A DNA stretch of 64,000 nucleotides from Halomonas sp. A40-4 (GTDB taxonomy: Bacteria; Pseudomonadota; Gammaproteobacteria; Pseudomonadales; Halomonadaceae). The translations under genes and the position numbers were made by a program. Of the stretch, positions 38,513 to 48,551 are shown one piece after another. Under the pieces are notes generated by a model that did not search any database, was not told where the DNA came from, and worked only from the letters and a program-made list of their open reading frames with translations. The stretch lies in contig NZ_CP065230.1 in NCBI RefSeq assembly GCF_015767635.1, positions 1,922,001-1,986,000 of the forward strand, written 5' to 3'. Position 1 is the first letter of the stretch, and the number at the start of each line of letters is the position of its first letter.

Positions 38513-39256
38513 ATGTCAGCGACACCAAAGGATAGCATTGCTCACCAATACCAAGGCAATGTTGATAACGCCGAAGTGGCGAAATTTGAAGCACTTGCCA
38601 GTCGCTGGTGGGACCCGCAGAGTGAATTTAAACCCCTGCACGATATAAATCCCTTACGACTCGACTTTATCGATGCCAGGGCAGGATTAGCGGGCAAGAA
38701 AGTGCTGGATGTTGGCTGCGGCGGCGGTATTTTAAGCGAAGCCATGGCCCGCCGTGGTGCAAAGGTGACCGGTATTGACCTGGGTGAAGCACCCTTGGGC
38801 GTTGCCCGCCTGCATGCTGAAGAGCAAGGCGTGACGATTGATTACCGCAACATCAGCGTGGAAGCACTGGCGGATGAACAGCCAGGCCAGTATGACGTCG
38901 TCACCTGCATGGAAATGTTGGAGCATGTTCCTGACCCGGCGTCGGTCGTGCATGCTTGTGCGGCCTTGGTGAGACAGGGTGGCTATGTGTTTTTCTCTAC
39001 CCTTAACCGCACGCCGAAGTCCTACGCCTTTGCCATTCTCGGTGCCGAGTACGTGCTGAAGCTACTGCCTCGGGGAACGCACGACTATGCGAAATTCATC
39101 CGCCCCTCGGAAATGGCGAGTTGGAATCGGCATAGCGGTCTGGAAGTGCGCGAACAGATCGGGCTGACCTACAACCCCCTGACCCGACGCTATCGGTTGA
39201 CCGAAAACGATGTCTCGGTCAATTACATGATGTATTGCCGTAAGGTGCAGGCATAA
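38513..39256 (+). CDS. ubiG: Ubiquinone biosynthesis O-methyltransferase UbiG
   Basis: A 247-residue class I SAM methyltransferase carrying out both O-methylations of ubiquinone synthesis. The SAM motif is [26 protein letters not shown]; further signatures are [25 protein letters not shown] near the N terminus and [11 protein letters not shown]. The stop and the following ATG overlap by one base (TAATG at 39254-39258), so mupP is translationally coupled. The ubiG-mupP pair is conserved in Pseudomonas and relatives. Confidence 0.97.
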   Translation: MSATPKDSIAHQYQGNVDNAEVAKFEALASRWWDPQSEFKPLHDINPLRLDFIDARAGLAGKKVLDVGCGGGILSEAMARRGAKVTGIDLGEAPLGVARLHAEEQGVTIDYRNISVEALADEQPGQYDVVTCMEMLEHVPDPASVVHACAALVRQGGYVFFSTLNRTPKSYAFAILGAEYVLKLLPRGTHDYAKFIRPSEMASWNRHSGLEVREQIGLTYNPLTRRYRLTENDVSVNYMMYCRKVQA

Positions 39257-39924
39257 TGCCTGTCTGCTCATCGCCCCGTGCCGTGCTGTTTGACCTTGAC
39301 GGCACCCTGGTGGATACCGCGCCGGACTTAGCTGTCGCCACCAATGCATTGCGTCAACACCACGGTTTGACACCGCTACCGTTCGCCACGATTCGCACCC
39401 AGGTGTCAAATGGCGGTAACGCCTTGGTGAGCCTGGCGCTGGGCAGTGATCTTGGCGTTACTCATCAGGCAGAGGCTCGTCAGTTTCTGCTGGACGCCTA
39501 TGAAGCCTCGGTTGCGGTTCACAGCCGGGTATTTTCACCTCTGGATCAATGGCTCGCTGAATGGCAATGCCAGGAACGCCCCTGGGGGATTGTCACTAAC
39601 AAACCCCGTCGCTATACCACGCCGTTGCTCGAGGCCTTGTCGCTGACGCCGGGTGCCCTGCTTTGCGCGGATGATCTGACCGTCAAAAAACCCGATCCCA
39701 CTCCGCTGATCGAGGCCGCTCGGCGATTAGGTGTCAAACCACAGCATTGCTGGTATGTCGGCGATCATCTCAGAGATATGCAAGCCGCCAGAGCAGCCGG
39801 CATGACGGCGGTGGCGGTTGGCTACGGGTATATTGCGGAAGGCGATGATTATCGTCTGTGGCCAGCACACTGCTGGTATCAGCAGTGTACTGAGCTGGTC
39901 GATGCGCTGCCTGATATCGCTTGA
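39256..39924 (+). CDS. mupP: HAD phosphatase, MupP-like (N-acetylmuramic acid 6-phosphate phosphatase)
   Basis: A 222-residue HAD hydrolase: nucleophile motif LFDLDGTLVDTAPDL, motif II VTNKPRR, motif III with KKPDPTPL, and motif IV VGDHLRDMQAARAAG. By sequence alone it could be phosphoglycolate phosphatase (gph). Position directly after ubiG is that of MupP in Pseudomonas, where it dephosphorylates MurNAc-6-phosphate in the cell-wall recycling route that bypasses early UDP-MurNAc synthesis. The annotation as MupP therefore rests on context. Translation is coupled to ubiG. Confidence 0.8.
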   Translation: MPVCSSPRAVLFDLDGTLVDTAPDLAVATNALRQHHGLTPLPFATIRTQVSNGGNALVSLALGSDLGVTHQAEARQFLLDAYEASVAVHSRVFSPLDQWLAEWQCQERPWGIVTNKPRRYTTPLLEALSLTPGALLCADDLTVKKPDPTPLIEAARRLGVKPQHCWYVGDHLRDMQAARAAGMTAVAVGYGYIAEGDDYRLWPAHCWYQQCTELVDALPDIA

Positions 39925-39938
39925 ACAACCCTCAAAGG

Positions 39939-40703
39939 TCAAGTCTGCTTGGGGGGTTGGGCATCGATTTTTTGACCATGGGTGCCTGCGCTATCGGGCC
40001 CCATCAACCACAGGTACGTGGGCATAATGTCGTCGGGGGTACGCAAGTTGGCGGGGTCTTCACCAGGATAAGCATTACGCCGCATTTGCGTCCGGGTAGC
40101 GCCTGGATTAAGGGTGTTAATGCGCAGGTGGGGCTCACTATCCAATTCGTCGGCCAGTACCTCCACGAACCCTTCGGTGGCAAATTTGGATACGGCGTAG
40201 GCCCCCCAGTAGGCACGGCCTTTGCGGCCGACACTGGAAGAGGTAAAGATGACCGAGGCATCGTGGGAGCGTTGCAACAACGGCAATAGCGCCTGGGTCA
40301 TCCAGATGGGGCCATTGATATTGACCTGCATGACCTGCTCCCAGAGTGCGGCATCGTACTGCGCAAAAGGGGTAATACGACCCAGTAGACCGGCATTGTG
40401 CAGCAGACCGTCCAGACAGCCGAACTCTTTTTCGAGGGTGTCGGCCATGTCGTGAAAATCCTTGAGCGTGGCGCCCTCAAAATTGAGCGGAAAAATGGCC
40501 GGTTGAGGGCCTCCGTCCGCCTCGATTTCATCGTACACACGCTCTAACTTGGCAATGGTGCGGCCAAGCAGGATCACGGTCGCACCATGGCGGGCGTAAC
40601 TTAGCGCCGCCGCACGCCCTATGCCGTCACCTGCGCCAGTGACCAACACGACACGGTCACGGAGCAAATCGGGCGCTGGCTGATAATCAATTTTACATGT
40701 CAT
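39939..40703 (-). CDS. yciK: YciK-family short-chain dehydrogenase/reductase
   Basis: A 254-residue SDR with the cofactor motif VTGAGDGIGRAAALSYARHG, NAG at HNAGLLGRITP, catalytic serine in TSSSVGRKGRAYWGAYAVSKF with the YxxxK pair, and the YciK-type C terminus (TYLWLMGPDSAG). The substrate is unknown. In Pseudomonas this gene follows mupP on the same strand; here it is inverted and converges on mupP with 14 bases between the stops, while lying 27 bases downstream of cpoB, so it may be read through from the tol operon. Confidence 0.9.
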   Translation of the reverse strand: MTCKIDYQPAPDLLRDRVVLVTGAGDGIGRAAALSYARHGATVILLGRTIAKLERVYDEIEADGGPQPAIFPLNFEGATLKDFHDMADTLEKEFGCLDGLLHNAGLLGRITPFAQYDAALWEQVMQVNINGPIWMTQALLPLLQRSHDASVIFTSSSVGRKGRAYWGAYAVSKFATEGFVEVLADELDSEPHLRINTLNPGATRTQMRRNAYPGEDPANLRTPDDIMPTYLWLMGPDSAGTHGQKIDAQPPKQT

Positions 40704-40730
40704 CGCAGACCCTCCTGGCGGCTTTTGCCA

Positions 40731-41522
40731 TCAACTGCCCTGGCGAAGAAAATCATCGGCCAGCCCCGCCGCACTGCTTTGTGGATAATCATCCTGCACT
40801 TTTTCGAGGAACGCACGACTTTCTTCCGCTTCGCCCTGCCGGGCCTTGACCAAGCCAAGCTTGTACAACGCATCCGGCACCTTGCTGCTACCATCATAGT
40901 TGTCAATCACGCGGGTGAACGCTTGCTCGGCGGCATCCAGTTCGCCTTCCGCGGCATACAGCTCACCCAGCCAGTAATGGCCGTTGGCGGTCAAGCTGGT
41001 ATCGGGATAGGCTTCCACAAAGGCTTCAAAGGCGGCGATAGCTTCGTCGAAACGGCGCGCCTGTACATGTGCGAAGGCGTCCTGATACGTCTGCCGCGCA
41101 TCCTCACTCACATCGCTTGGTGAGGGAGTATTGGCAACTTCCTCGGCGGCGTCAGGCTCCACCTCGGGTGTCGATTCCTCGATTTGACTCTGCCCAATGC
41201 TCATCAGGCGGTCTTCAATATCAAGGTATTGCTGCTGTGATTGGCGGCGAAGTTGCTCCAATTGGTGACGCAGCTCTTCAATTTCACCACGAAGACGCTG
41301 AATTTCCTGCTGGTGCTCCTGCACCGTGTTGAATAAGACGAGGCTTCCATTGGAGCCTCCGCCCTGGGTCTGGGCTTGTTCATAAAACCCGCCGCCTGAA
41401 CCTGAAAGGTCTTCGACAACGGGCTGTTGGGCAACACTGGCAAGGGGCAATACGGATAACGGGAGCACTAAGGCTCCCGCACCGCACAGCCTCTCAATGT
41501 AACGCTTGAGACTGTGATTCAT
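40731..41522 (-). CDS. cpoB: Cell division coordinator CpoB (YbgF)
   Basis: A 263-residue periplasmic protein: signal peptide (about residues 1-31, ending ASVA), an N-terminal coiled coil (HQQEIQRLRGEIEELRHQLEQ) that trimerises and binds TolA, an acidic linker, and a C-terminal TPR domain (DAFAHVQARRFDEAIAAFEAF, YWLGELYAAEGELDAAEQAF, LYKLGLVKARQGE). It links Tol-Pal constriction with PBP1B peptidoglycan synthesis in E. coli. It is 51 bases after pal at the end of the tol-pal operon. Confidence 0.95.
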   Translation of the reverse strand: MNHSLKRYIERLCGAGALVLPLSVLPLASVAQQPVVEDLSGSGGGFYEQAQTQGGGSNGSLVLFNTVQEHQQEIQRLRGEIEELRHQLEQLRRQSQQQYLDIEDRLMSIGQSQIEESTPEVEPDAAEEVANTPSPSDVSEDARQTYQDAFAHVQARRFDEAIAAFEAFVEAYPDTSLTANGHYWLGELYAAEGELDAAEQAFTRVIDNYDGSSKVPDALYKLGLVKARQGEAEESRAFLEKVQDDYPQSSAAGLADDFLRQGS

Positions 41523-41573
41523 GATGACTCCAAAATGACGAATCCTAATGCGTGTTGATTATCACGCGGGTCA

Positions 41574-42119
41574 TCAATAATTGAACACAACGCGACGGTT
41601 TTGTGAATATGCAGCCTCGCTGCTACCACGTTCAGCCGGACGCTCTTCCCCATAGCTCACCACGCTCATTTGCGAGGATGAAACGCCTTGAATGTTCAGA
41701 AAGCGCTCGACGGCGTTGGCACGGCGTTCACCGAGGGCCATGTTGTATTCACGGGTACCGCGTTCATCGGTATGCCCGTGCAAGACGACGTTGACATCCG
41801 GGTTTGAACGCAGATAGCGCGCGTGGGCCATCACGACAGATTCGTATTCGCTTTTAATCGTGTCGCGATCGTAGTCGAAATAGATGGTTTTGACATCCGG
41901 AATACGCGAGTCGGCCTGTTGACTGCGATCAGCGCCTGATGTGGCGCTGCCATACTGACCGCTCGTTCCGGTGCCCGAGGTGCTGCTGGCGCTTCCATCG
42001 CGGCCATCCTGGCTGCCGTATGAATCACCGTCTTGAGTGCCGCCGGTGCTTGAACAGCCTGCGATAACGGCGATAGAAAGCGCGACTGCCAATGAGCGAG
42101 CCAACGGTTTAAGTTGCAT
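41574..42119 (-). CDS. pal: Peptidoglycan-associated lipoprotein Pal
   Basis: A 181-residue outer-membrane lipoprotein. The lipobox is VIAGC near residue 22; a long Gly/Ser-rich, low-complexity linker (about 23-70) precedes the OmpA-like domain with IYFDYDRDTIKSEY, VVLHGHTDERGTREYNMALGERRANAV and SYGEERPAERG, which bind meso-diaminopimelate in peptidoglycan. The linker is longer than in E. coli Pal. It lies 34 bases after tolB and works with TolB to tether the outer membrane. Confidence 0.96.
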   Translation of the reverse strand: MQLKPLARSLAVALSIAVIAGCSSTGGTQDGDSYGSQDGRDGSASSTSGTGTSGQYGSATSGADRSQQADSRIPDVKTIYFDYDRDTIKSEYESVVMAHARYLRSNPDVNVVLHGHTDERGTREYNMALGERRANAVERFLNIQGVSSSQMSVVSYGEERPAERGSSEAAYSQNRRVVFNY

Positions 42120-42153
42120 AATCAGACTCCTTGCCTGAAAACATGAATGGATT

Positions 42154-43443
42154 TCAGTTGTTTAAAAACGGTGACCATGCGGGGTCACGCACATCACCTT
42201 GGGCAGCGGGCAACCTGAATGACGAACGGCCATCGGCAGAAACGGCACTCAGCACCCCGTTGTTACCCTGTTGGGTAGCGAAGATTACCATGGTCCCGTT
42301 CGGTGCAACACTGGGTGATTCATCACTAGTGGAATCACTCAACGTGACCAGGCGACCACTGTCGATTTCCTGACGTGCGACTTGAAAACCACGGTCAGAA
42401 CGGTGGATCAAAAACAGGTTTTCGCCATCCGGCGAGAAACGCGCCCGAGCGTTATAATTACCCGTGAAAGTCATACGCTCCGTTTCACCGCTACCGAGCG
42501 TATGCTGATAAATTTGCGGCCCACCGCTACGGTCGGACGTGAACACCAGACGGCGACCATCCGGCGACCATGCAGGTTCGGTATCGATACTGTTGCTATC
42601 CGTAACGCGAGTGAGCGAACGGTCGGCGATTTCCATGACATAAATATCGGGCTGACCGTCTTTTGACAAGGACATGGCCAACCGGCGGCCATTTGGCGAC
42701 CAGGCGGGTGCCCCGTTAATCCCCTCAAACGATGTAATCCGCGCACGATTACCGCTACTCACTTCCTGAATATAGATCTCCGGGCGTCCACTCTCGAAAG
42801 ATACATAAGCAAGCTTGCCACCGTCCGGTGACCAGGCAGGGGACAAGATGGGCTGGTCGGACGTCAAAATCTGCTGGCTATTGCGCCCGTCTGCATCGGC
42901 TACGTACAGGCCATAGTCGGTGTTATCGCCAACCCCTTGCGCGGTGACATACGCAATTCGCGTCGAGAAAGCACCGCGAATGTCAGTAATCTCCTCAAAA
43001 ATCTGGTCGCTGATATAGTGCGCGGCACCACGCAGATCATTTTCACTGGCCGTCACGGTTTCGCTCATCATGCGCCGCTGGCCGCTGATGTCCATCAGGT
43101 CATATTGGATTCGATAGCCAGTGTCTGTCCGTTCGGTTCTGCCAACGACCAGATAACGAACATCCAATGACCGCCAGGTGCTGTATTGAACATCCTCTGC
43201 CTCGTTGGGTTGCTCAAACATCGAACCGCGATCCAGGGGATCAAAAAAACCGCTGCGATCAAGATTGTCATGAATGATTTGTGCCACGTCTTCGGGCATA
43301 CCCTCTGGACCCTCGAACGGCACCACGCCTATGGGTAGCGCCTGATCACTGCCGCGGGTAATTTCGATGGTTAAATTGGCGCTAGCAACTGTGCTCATTG
43401 CCAGCAACAGACAGAATAGCCATACCTTGCTTATGGTGTGCAT
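42154..43443 (-). CDS. tolB: Tol-Pal system protein TolB
   Basis: A 429-residue periplasmic protein: signal peptide ending near ASA (residue 22), an N-terminal alpha/beta domain ([21 protein letters not shown]), and a six-bladed propeller with repeated [15 protein letters not shown]-type units, of which several are visible ([33 protein letters not shown]). It connects Pal with TolA. Its ATG overlaps the tolA stop by one base (TGATG). Confidence 0.97.
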   Translation of the reverse strand: MHTISKVWLFCLLLAMSTVASANLTIEITRGSDQALPIGVVPFEGPEGMPEDVAQIIHDNLDRSGFFDPLDRGSMFEQPNEAEDVQYSTWRSLDVRYLVVGRTERTDTGYRIQYDLMDISGQRRMMSETVTASENDLRGAAHYISDQIFEEITDIRGAFSTRIAYVTAQGVGDNTDYGLYVADADGRNSQQILTSDQPILSPAWSPDGGKLAYVSFESGRPEIYIQEVSSGNRARITSFEGINGAPAWSPNGRRLAMSLSKDGQPDIYVMEIADRSLTRVTDSNSIDTEPAWSPDGRRLVFTSDRSGGPQIYQHTLGSGETERMTFTGNYNARARFSPDGENLFLIHRSDRGFQVARQEIDSGRLVTLSDSTSDESPSVAPNGTMVIFATQQGNNGVLSAVSADGRSSFRLPAAQGDVRDPAWSPFLNN

Positions 43444-44567
43444 CAGCGAACATCCCCCGGGGTAAATCGCAGATTGAATTGACGTAAATTGCGCTGCTGT
43501 CCAGCCGGCAGCTCACGCAGCTCAACGAACGGTGCTGCATGTTCGATTGCCTGCATCGCCGATCGATCAAAGTTGCCATCGCCGCTTGACGATACCACCG
43601 ACGTGGTCAGCACTTCGCCTGACGGCCCTAACCTGACTTCAAGCGTAGCACTCATCGAGTCGCTTGCGTCTGACGGAATTATCCATGCCTGCTCGACGGC
43701 GCGCTTAACAATCGTCAGGAAGCTATTGGCGGCTTGCTCGGCTTGTTGTGCTGCAGCAGCGGCCTGGGCTTCACCTTCCAACTGTCGCTGCATTGCGGCT
43801 TCTGCCTCTTCCTGAAGGCGCTGTTCTTCGGCTTCGCGTTGACGCTCGGCCTCGGCTTCTGCCTCTTCCTGACGGCGTTGCTCTTCCGCTTCGCGTTGAC
43901 GCTCGGCCTCGGCTTCTGCCTCTTCCTGGCGGCGTTGCTCTTCGGCTTCCCGCTGACGCTCGGCCTCGGCTTCTGCCTCTTCCTGGCGGCGCTGTTCTTC
44001 GGCTTCCCGCTGGCGCTGGGCCTCGGCTTCTGCCTCTTCCTGGCGGCGCTGCTCTTCGGCGGCCTCCTGACGGCGTTGCTCTTCAGCTTCCCGCTGACGC
44101 TCGGCCTCGGCTTCTGCCGCTTCCTGGCGGCGCTGCTCTTCAGCTTCCCTTTCACGTTCGGCTTCAGCTTCGGCTGCCTCCTGGAGGCGTTGGGCTTGCG
44201 CTTCTGCTTCTGCCCTGGCAGCTTCCAGGGCTTCTTCGGCAGCAGCAGCTTCAGCCGCTTCCTGTGCAGCCTGTTCGGCAGCGGCCTGCTCTTCGGCGGC
44301 TGATGTATCGGGTTCTTCTATTGTCTCCTCAGCTTCCTCAGCCCCCTCCATGGCAGCTGACTCATCATTGGCCTGCTGGGCCCGGTTCGTGAACGCCTCT
44401 GTGCTGATCAGGGTTGCCTGTACAATAGAAGAGGAATCTGGCTCGGCGTCACTATCTGGCCATTCAACCAACGAGAACAACACGATCAGCAGGTGCACGG
44501 CAATCGCAAACACCGCTGGCCAAAGGTAGCCAATATCTTGAGGATCACGAGGTTTTTTTACAGCCAT
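43443..44567 (-). CDS. tolA: Cell envelope integrity protein TolA
   Basis: A 374-residue type II membrane protein: one helix near residues 13-33 ([20 protein letters not shown]), a long Glu/Ala/Gln/Arg helical region with regular 19-residue repeats ([19 protein letters not shown]), and a C-terminal domain ([20 protein letters not shown] onward) that contacts TolB, Pal and CpoB. It transmits energy from TolQR across the periplasm. I prefer ATG 44567, with AAGGA upstream and Pseudomonas-like N-terminal length; ATG 44588, overlapping the tolR stop, is the alternative. Confidence 0.94.
   Translation of the reverse strand: MAVKKPRDPQDIGYLWPAVFAIAVHLLIVLFSLVEWPDSDAEPDSSSIVQATLISTEAFTNRAQQANDESAAMEGAEEAEETIEEPDTSAAEEQAAAEQAAQEAAEAAAAEEALEAARAEAEAQAQRLQEAAEAEAEREREAEEQRRQEAAEAEAERQREAEEQRRQEAAEEQRRQEEAEAEAQRQREAEEQRRQEEAEAEAERQREAEEQRRQEEAEAEAERQREAEEQRRQEEAEAEAERQREAEEQRLQEEAEAAMQRQLEGEAQAAAAAQQAEQAANSFLTIVKRAVEQAWIIPSDASDSMSATLEVRLGPSGEVLTTSVVSSSGDGNFDRSAMQAIEHAAPFVELRELPAGQQRNLRQFNLRFTPGDVR
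43801..44040 (-). repeat. 57-bp tandem repeats inside tolA
   Basis: Units begin at 43801, 43858, 43915, 43972 and 44029, each opening with TCTGCCTCTTCCTG on the plus strand, and encode 19-residue helical repeats of TolA. Neighbouring units differ by few bases. Degraded copies extend towards 44160. Confidence 0.88.
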
Positions 44568-44580
44568 GCCCTGTGCGTCC

Positions 44581-45018
44581 TTACTCATTCTGTGGTGGCT
44601 CAGAAATGAGCCCCACATTGGCCACGCCCGAGCGCTGCAGATTACTCATCAACACGACCACTTCACCATAAGCCACATTCTGGTCGCCACGAACCATCAC
44701 CGGCGTGTCAGGCTGCTGCTCTATAATAGCGCTAACCCGGCGAGTGATATCATCAGCAGAGACCTGGGTCGAATCGTCTCCGAGGCTAAGGTAGTACTGT
44801 CCTTCGCGATCGATGGAAATAATGATCGGGTCGTTGTCTTCCTGACTTTCTATTGGCTCTGAACTGACCTGGGGCAATTCAACGTCCACTCCCTGATTCA
44901 ACATCGGAGCGGTAATCATGAAAATGACCAGCAACACCAGCATGACATCGATAAAGGGGACAACGTTGATTTCACCCATAGGCTTACGCTGTCCGCCGCG
45001 TTTAAACGGTCCTTGCAT
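44581..45018 (-). CDS. tolR: Tol-Pal system protein TolR
   Basis: A 145-residue ExbD/TolR protein: cytoplasmic start with KPMGEINVVPFIDVMLVLLVIF, where the helix carries the aspartate conserved for proton use, then a periplasmic domain (GQYYLSLGDDSTQVSADD) and the C-terminal QNVAYGEVVVLMSNLQRSGVANVGLIS. With TolQ it forms the proton-driven motor energising TolA. Twelve bases separate it from tolQ. Confidence 0.97.
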   Translation of the reverse strand: MQGPFKRGGQRKPMGEINVVPFIDVMLVLLVIFMITAPMLNQGVDVELPQVSSEPIESQEDNDPIIISIDREGQYYLSLGDDSTQVSADDITRRVSAIIEQQPDTPVMVRGDQNVAYGEVVVLMSNLQRSGVANVGLISEPPQNE

Positions 45019-45030
45019 GGGGCAACTCCC

Positions 45031-45732
45031 TTAGCTTGACGCGCTGTCGCGCCCTTGCAGATTGCGGTGCAAGATAGCGTGGAACTCTTCAGCGAAATCC
45101 TCGTACTTGCCCAACAAGCGACTGGCGTTGTTGGAAAGCCGGTTGTAGAAAATCACGGCAGGTATCGCGGCGAAAAGGCCCATTGCCGTGGCAATCAATG
45201 CCTCTGCGATCCAGGGGGCGACCGTTGCCAATGTGGCTTGCTGGGTCATGGAGAGCGATTGGAAGGACCCCATGATGCCCCACACAGTGCCAAACAGGCC
45301 TATATAGGGGCTGGCAGAAGCCACTGTCGCGAGAAAGACAAGATGCTGGGTCAGGCGGTCTTCCTCACGTGACCATGCGACGCGCATGCTGCGCTGAACA
45401 CCTTCCAGAACCGTTGTGGTATTACGGGTCTTGGGCATCAGGCGATTGAATTCACGAAAGCCTGCCTGAAAGATGTGTTCAGCCCCGTGGCGGGGATCGT
45501 CAGCAGGGATTTCACGGTAAAGCTCATTCAAATCAACGCCTGACCAGAACGTTTCTTCAAACTGGGTATATTCTTTTTGCGCACGGCGCAGGGCAATGCC
45601 GCGTTGAAAAATCACCACCCATGAAAGAATGGACCCCACTGTTAATAGCAACATGACCAGCTGAACAACGACGCTGGCATTCATAATCAGGTGTGGAATA
45701 GACATGGCATTATCGTTCACAAGTGCCCTCAT
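45031..45732 (-). CDS. tolQ: Tol-Pal system protein TolQ
   Basis: A 233-residue MotA/TolQ/ExbB protein with three membrane helices: residues 17-40 (ASVVVQLVMLLLTVGSI), about 135-160 (ASPYIGLFGTVWGIMGSF), and about 170-195 (IAEALIATAMGLFAAIPAVIFYNR), the last two lining the proton channel. The start at 45732 gives a leader comparable to Pseudomonas TolQ; an ATG at 45705 is also possible. The gap to ybgC is 40 bases. Confidence 0.95.
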   Translation of the reverse strand: MRALVNDNAMSIPHLIMNASVVVQLVMLLLTVGSILSWVVIFQRGIALRRAQKEYTQFEETFWSGVDLNELYREIPADDPRHGAEHIFQAGFREFNRLMPKTRNTTTVLEGVQRSMRVAWSREEDRLTQHLVFLATVASASPYIGLFGTVWGIMGSFQSLSMTQQATLATVAPWIAEALIATAMGLFAAIPAVIFYNRLSNNASRLLGKYEDFAEEFHAILHRNLQGRDSASS

Positions 45733-45772
45733 CAATCATCAGTAATGTGGTGTTAGGTGCCCGCATCGTGCG

Positions 45773-46165
45773 TTACATAAGCGATTTGAGCGCAGACGGC
45801 CATGCCATAGGGCGCAGATCCTGCGCACTCAAGCACGCTATCTCGACCGTGGCGGCGCAAAGACGTTCATTTTCCCGCCATACGTGCTGCTCAAATGTCA
45901 TCCGGCAGCGGCCAACACTGACGACATCGGCACTTACGTCAAGCGCATCATCTAGTCGCGCAGGCTTGGTGTAATGACAGGACAAGCGATATACCACTAG
46001 CTGAGTGCCTGCGTCCAGCAACGTTTGCTGGTCGATCCCCAGGGATCTCAGCCATTCACTGCGGGCACGTTCCATAAACTTCAGGTAGTTAACGTAGTAG
46101 ACAATCCCCCCCGCGTCTGTATCTTCCATGTAAACGCGGACCGGGTAACGCGGCGACTGGTTCAT
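45773..46165 (-). CDS. ybgC: Acyl-CoA thioesterase YbgC
   Basis: A 130-residue hot-dog-fold thioesterase. The YbgC motif [25 protein letters not shown] contains the catalytic aspartate. It hydrolyses short acyl-CoA or acyl-ACP and is the usual first gene of the tol-pal operon, with a proposed link to phospholipid metabolism. Its ATG overlaps the ruvB stop (ATGA at 46162-46165), so here the tol operon is physically joined to ruvCAB, as in Pseudomonas. Confidence 0.95.
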   Translation of the reverse strand: MNQSPRYPVRVYMEDTDAGGIVYYVNYLKFMERARSEWLRSLGIDQQTLLDAGTQLVVYRLSCHYTKPARLDDALDVSADVVSVGRCRMTFEQHVWRENERLCAATVEIACLSAQDLRPMAWPSALKSLM

Positions 46166-47199
46166 GGACGCTGCTCTCCCTGGGCCTCGATGGACGCCTC
46201 ATGGGGAACACGCTCAAAATGCAACCAGGCCTGCCGCGTGACGACGCGCCCGCGAGGCGTGCGCATCATCAGTCCCTGCTGGATCAAATACGGCTCGATG
46301 ACGTCTTCAATGGTATCGCGTTCCTCACCGATGGCGGCTGACAGTGAATCGACACCTACTGGCCCGCCGTCGAATTTATCGATCATTGCCAATAACAGCC
46401 TGCGATCCATATGGTCCAACCCATGGTGGTCCACATTAAGCATGTTTAGCGCCGCGTCTGCCAGACTTGCATCTACGGTGCCATCGCCCTTCATTTCGGC
46501 ATAGTCGCGGACTCGGCGAAGCAAGCGGTTGGCAATTCGGGGGGTGCCCCTTGAGCGACGGGCAATTTCAACGGCACCGTCATGATGAGTTTCAACGCCA
46601 AGCAGCTTGGCTGAACGGGTCACGATCTCTGTCAACTCGGTCAGGTTATAAAACTCCAGCCGTTGAACGATGCCAAAACGATCACGCAACGGCGAGGTGA
46701 GGAGCCCTGCTCGAGTGGTGGCGCCCACCAACGTAAAGCGCGGTAAATCCAGCTTGATCGAGCGTGCAGCAGGCCCCTCACCAATCATGATATCGAGCTG
46801 AAAATCTTCCATCGCCGGATACAGCACTTCCTCGACAACGGGCGATAAGCGATGGATTTCATCGATAAACAGGACTTCCCCAGGCTCCAGGTTGGTGAGC
46901 ATTGCCGCCAGGTCACCGGCCCTTTCAAGCACCGGGCCCGACGTCGACTTGAGCCCCACGCCCATTTCCGTGGCAATAATGTTGGCCAAGGTGGTCTTGC
47001 CCAAGCCTGGTGGGCCGAACACCAATGTATGGTCAAGGCTATCTTCACGCAGCCGGGCGGCCCCAATAAAAATTTCCAACTGCTCGCGAACGCGGGGTTG
47101 GCCAATATAGTCCTGGAGCCGTTTAGGGCGAATCGCATGGTCAATGCGACCTTCACCCTGCTCTGGCTCAGCGGCAATCAGTCGATCGTGCTCTAGCAT
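46162..47199 (-). CDS. ruvB: Holliday junction branch-migration helicase RuvB
   Basis: A 345-residue AAA+ motor. Walker [12 protein letters not shown], Walker [12 protein letters not shown], sensor 1 [21 protein letters not shown] with the arginine finger, and the C-terminal winged helix ending in [11 protein letters not shown]. RuvB hexamers on both sides of RuvA drive migration of Holliday junctions. It follows ruvA by 32 bases. Confidence 0.98.
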   Translation of the reverse strand: MLEHDRLIAAEPEQGEGRIDHAIRPKRLQDYIGQPRVREQLEIFIGAARLREDSLDHTLVFGPPGLGKTTLANIIATEMGVGLKSTSGPVLERAGDLAAMLTNLEPGEVLFIDEIHRLSPVVEEVLYPAMEDFQLDIMIGEGPAARSIKLDLPRFTLVGATTRAGLLTSPLRDRFGIVQRLEFYNLTELTEIVTRSAKLLGVETHHDGAVEIARRSRGTPRIANRLLRRVRDYAEMKGDGTVDASLADAALNMLNVDHHGLDHMDRRLLLAMIDKFDGGPVGVDSLSAAIGEERDTIEDVIEPYLIQQGLMMRTPRGRVVTRQAWLHFERVPHEASIEAQGEQRP

Positions 47200-47231
47200 A
47201 AGCGTTCATTTACGTCCTTGGTTGTACGCGT

Positions 47232-47843
47232 TCAGCCCTTCATGCGCTGGGTAAGTGCCGCCTTGATGAGGGCCTCGGTCGACTGAGAACCATCAAGGTC
47301 GGCCAGCATTTTCGTGGCCTCGGTCGGTTTGTAGCCAAGACTCACGAGCGCCGACTCGGCGTCCGCCAAGCTGTTTCGGTGATGAGTAGCCTGTCCATTG
47401 GCGGCTTCGAGAGGAAGCGTGGTATCGCGGCCATTTTCCCACTCAGGAAAGCGGTCACGCATTTCTATGATCAAGCGCTCGGCGGTTTTTTTACCCACGC
47501 CTGGAAGTTTGGTGAGCGCCTTGCTGTCATCATCGCGCACACAACGCATAAAGGCGTCTTCATCCATACCCGACAAGATGGCCAAAGCCAGTTTGGGCCC
47601 CACACCATTCACTTTGATCAGGGCGCGAAACAGGGCACGTTCATGCTCGCGACCAAATCCATATAGCAGATGGGCGTCGTCCCGTATCGTGAGATGAGTA
47701 TATAAAAAAATGCCTTCACCCACCGGCGGCAGCGCTACCAGCGTTGTCATCGACGTTTCCAGCTCGTATCCCACGCCATGTACATCCACCACGATCCAAG
47801 GCGGCTGCTTCTCAATTAACTGGCCTTTAAGCCGTCCAATCAT
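47232..47843 (-). CDS. ruvA: Holliday junction-binding protein RuvA
   Basis: A 203-residue junction-binding protein: domain I OB-fold (MIGRLKGQLIEKQPPWIVVDVHGVGYELE), domain II with two helix-hairpin-helix motifs (LIKVNGVGPKLALAILSG and LTKLPGVGKKTAERLIIEM), an acidic-rich linker, and C-terminal domain III (VSLGYKPTEATKMLADL) that contacts RuvB. It lies 79 bases after ruvC on the same strand. Confidence 0.98.
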   Translation of the reverse strand: MIGRLKGQLIEKQPPWIVVDVHGVGYELETSMTTLVALPPVGEGIFLYTHLTIRDDAHLLYGFGREHERALFRALIKVNGVGPKLALAILSGMDEDAFMRCVRDDDSKALTKLPGVGKKTAERLIIEMRDRFPEWENGRDTTLPLEAANGQATHHRNSLADAESALVSLGYKPTEATKMLADLDGSQSTEALIKAALTQRMKG

Positions 47844-47922
47844 ATCTATGCTCGCGCTAAGCCAAACCAGTCGCCACTATAAAGCCACTCTGTACAAGTG
47901 ACCAGTGGTTGGCGGCTGATTA

Positions 47923-48477
47923 TCAGAGTCGCCAGCGCCCGGAGGAACGGCGACGCCCTCCTCCTTGCGTGGTTAGCGCCTTGGGTCCTTGGCTGGCGTA
48001 GGCATGGGTCAGTGCAATCGCGAGTGCATCAGCCGCATCCGCCTGCGGTGAAGCCGCCAGATGCAAGATAGCCGTTACCATATGTTGCACCTGCAACTTA
48101 TCGGCGCCGCCCTGACCGGTTACCGCCTGCTTGATCTGCCGCGCGGCATACTCATCAACTGCCAGACCATGGTTGGCCATACAGACCAGCGCCACCCCTC
48201 TTGCCTGCCCCAGTTTGAGCGCTGAGTCGGGATTTTTTGCCATGAAAACGCGCTCAATGGCCACAGCATCTGGGCGGTGCAATCCGACCACCTCCCCTAG
48301 CCCTGCGTAGATTTGAGCCAAACGCTGCTCGAGCGGACCTTCAGCGGTACGAATGCAGCCGCTAGCAACATACCGGGGAACAAGCCCTACCAGCTCAATG
48401 ACACCATAGCCGGTAATGCGCGAACCAGGGTCAATGCCCAGGATACGCAACGGATTGGATAAGGCAGGTGTCTGCAT
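47923..48477 (-). CDS. ruvC: Crossover junction endodeoxyribonuclease RuvC
   Basis: A 184-residue RNase H-fold resolvase. Catalytic aspartate in [17 protein letters not shown], glutamate in [22 protein letters not shown], and the last acidic pair in [14 protein letters not shown]. The C-terminal tail is unusually basic ([13 protein letters not shown]). ATG 48477 is preferred over an in-frame start at 48510 because the latter lies across the aspS terminator hairpin and adds non-conserved residues. First gene of ruvCAB. Confidence 0.95.
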   Translation of the reverse strand: MQTPALSNPLRILGIDPGSRITGYGVIELVGLVPRYVASGCIRTAEGPLEQRLAQIYAGLGEVVGLHRPDAVAIERVFMAKNPDSALKLGQARGVALVCMANHGLAVDEYAARQIKQAVTGQGGADKLQVQHMVTAILHLAASPQADAADALAIALTHAYASQGPKALTTQGGGRRRSSGRWRL

Positions 48478-48502
48478 ATAACAGCACTCAAGTCGTCCAA
48501 AC

Positions 48503-48529
48503 AAAAACACCGACGCCTGGGCGCCGGTG
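48503..48529 (-). terminator. Rho-independent terminator of aspS
   Basis: On the minus strand CACCGGCGC, loop CCAG, GCGTCGGTG (one G-U pair) is followed directly by five T. It lies 22 bases after the aspS stop and before ruvC, so ruvCAB should have its own promoter or rely on read-through. Confidence 0.85.
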
Positions 48530-48551
48530 CAAGGTGGTATATGAAGAGCGC

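Noticed and set aside
43734-44392. Plus-strand frames of about 190-214 codons opposite tolA, Leu/Pro/Arg-rich
   Set aside because: Their low-complexity sequence is the mirror of the TolA repeats; no independent evidence of coding.
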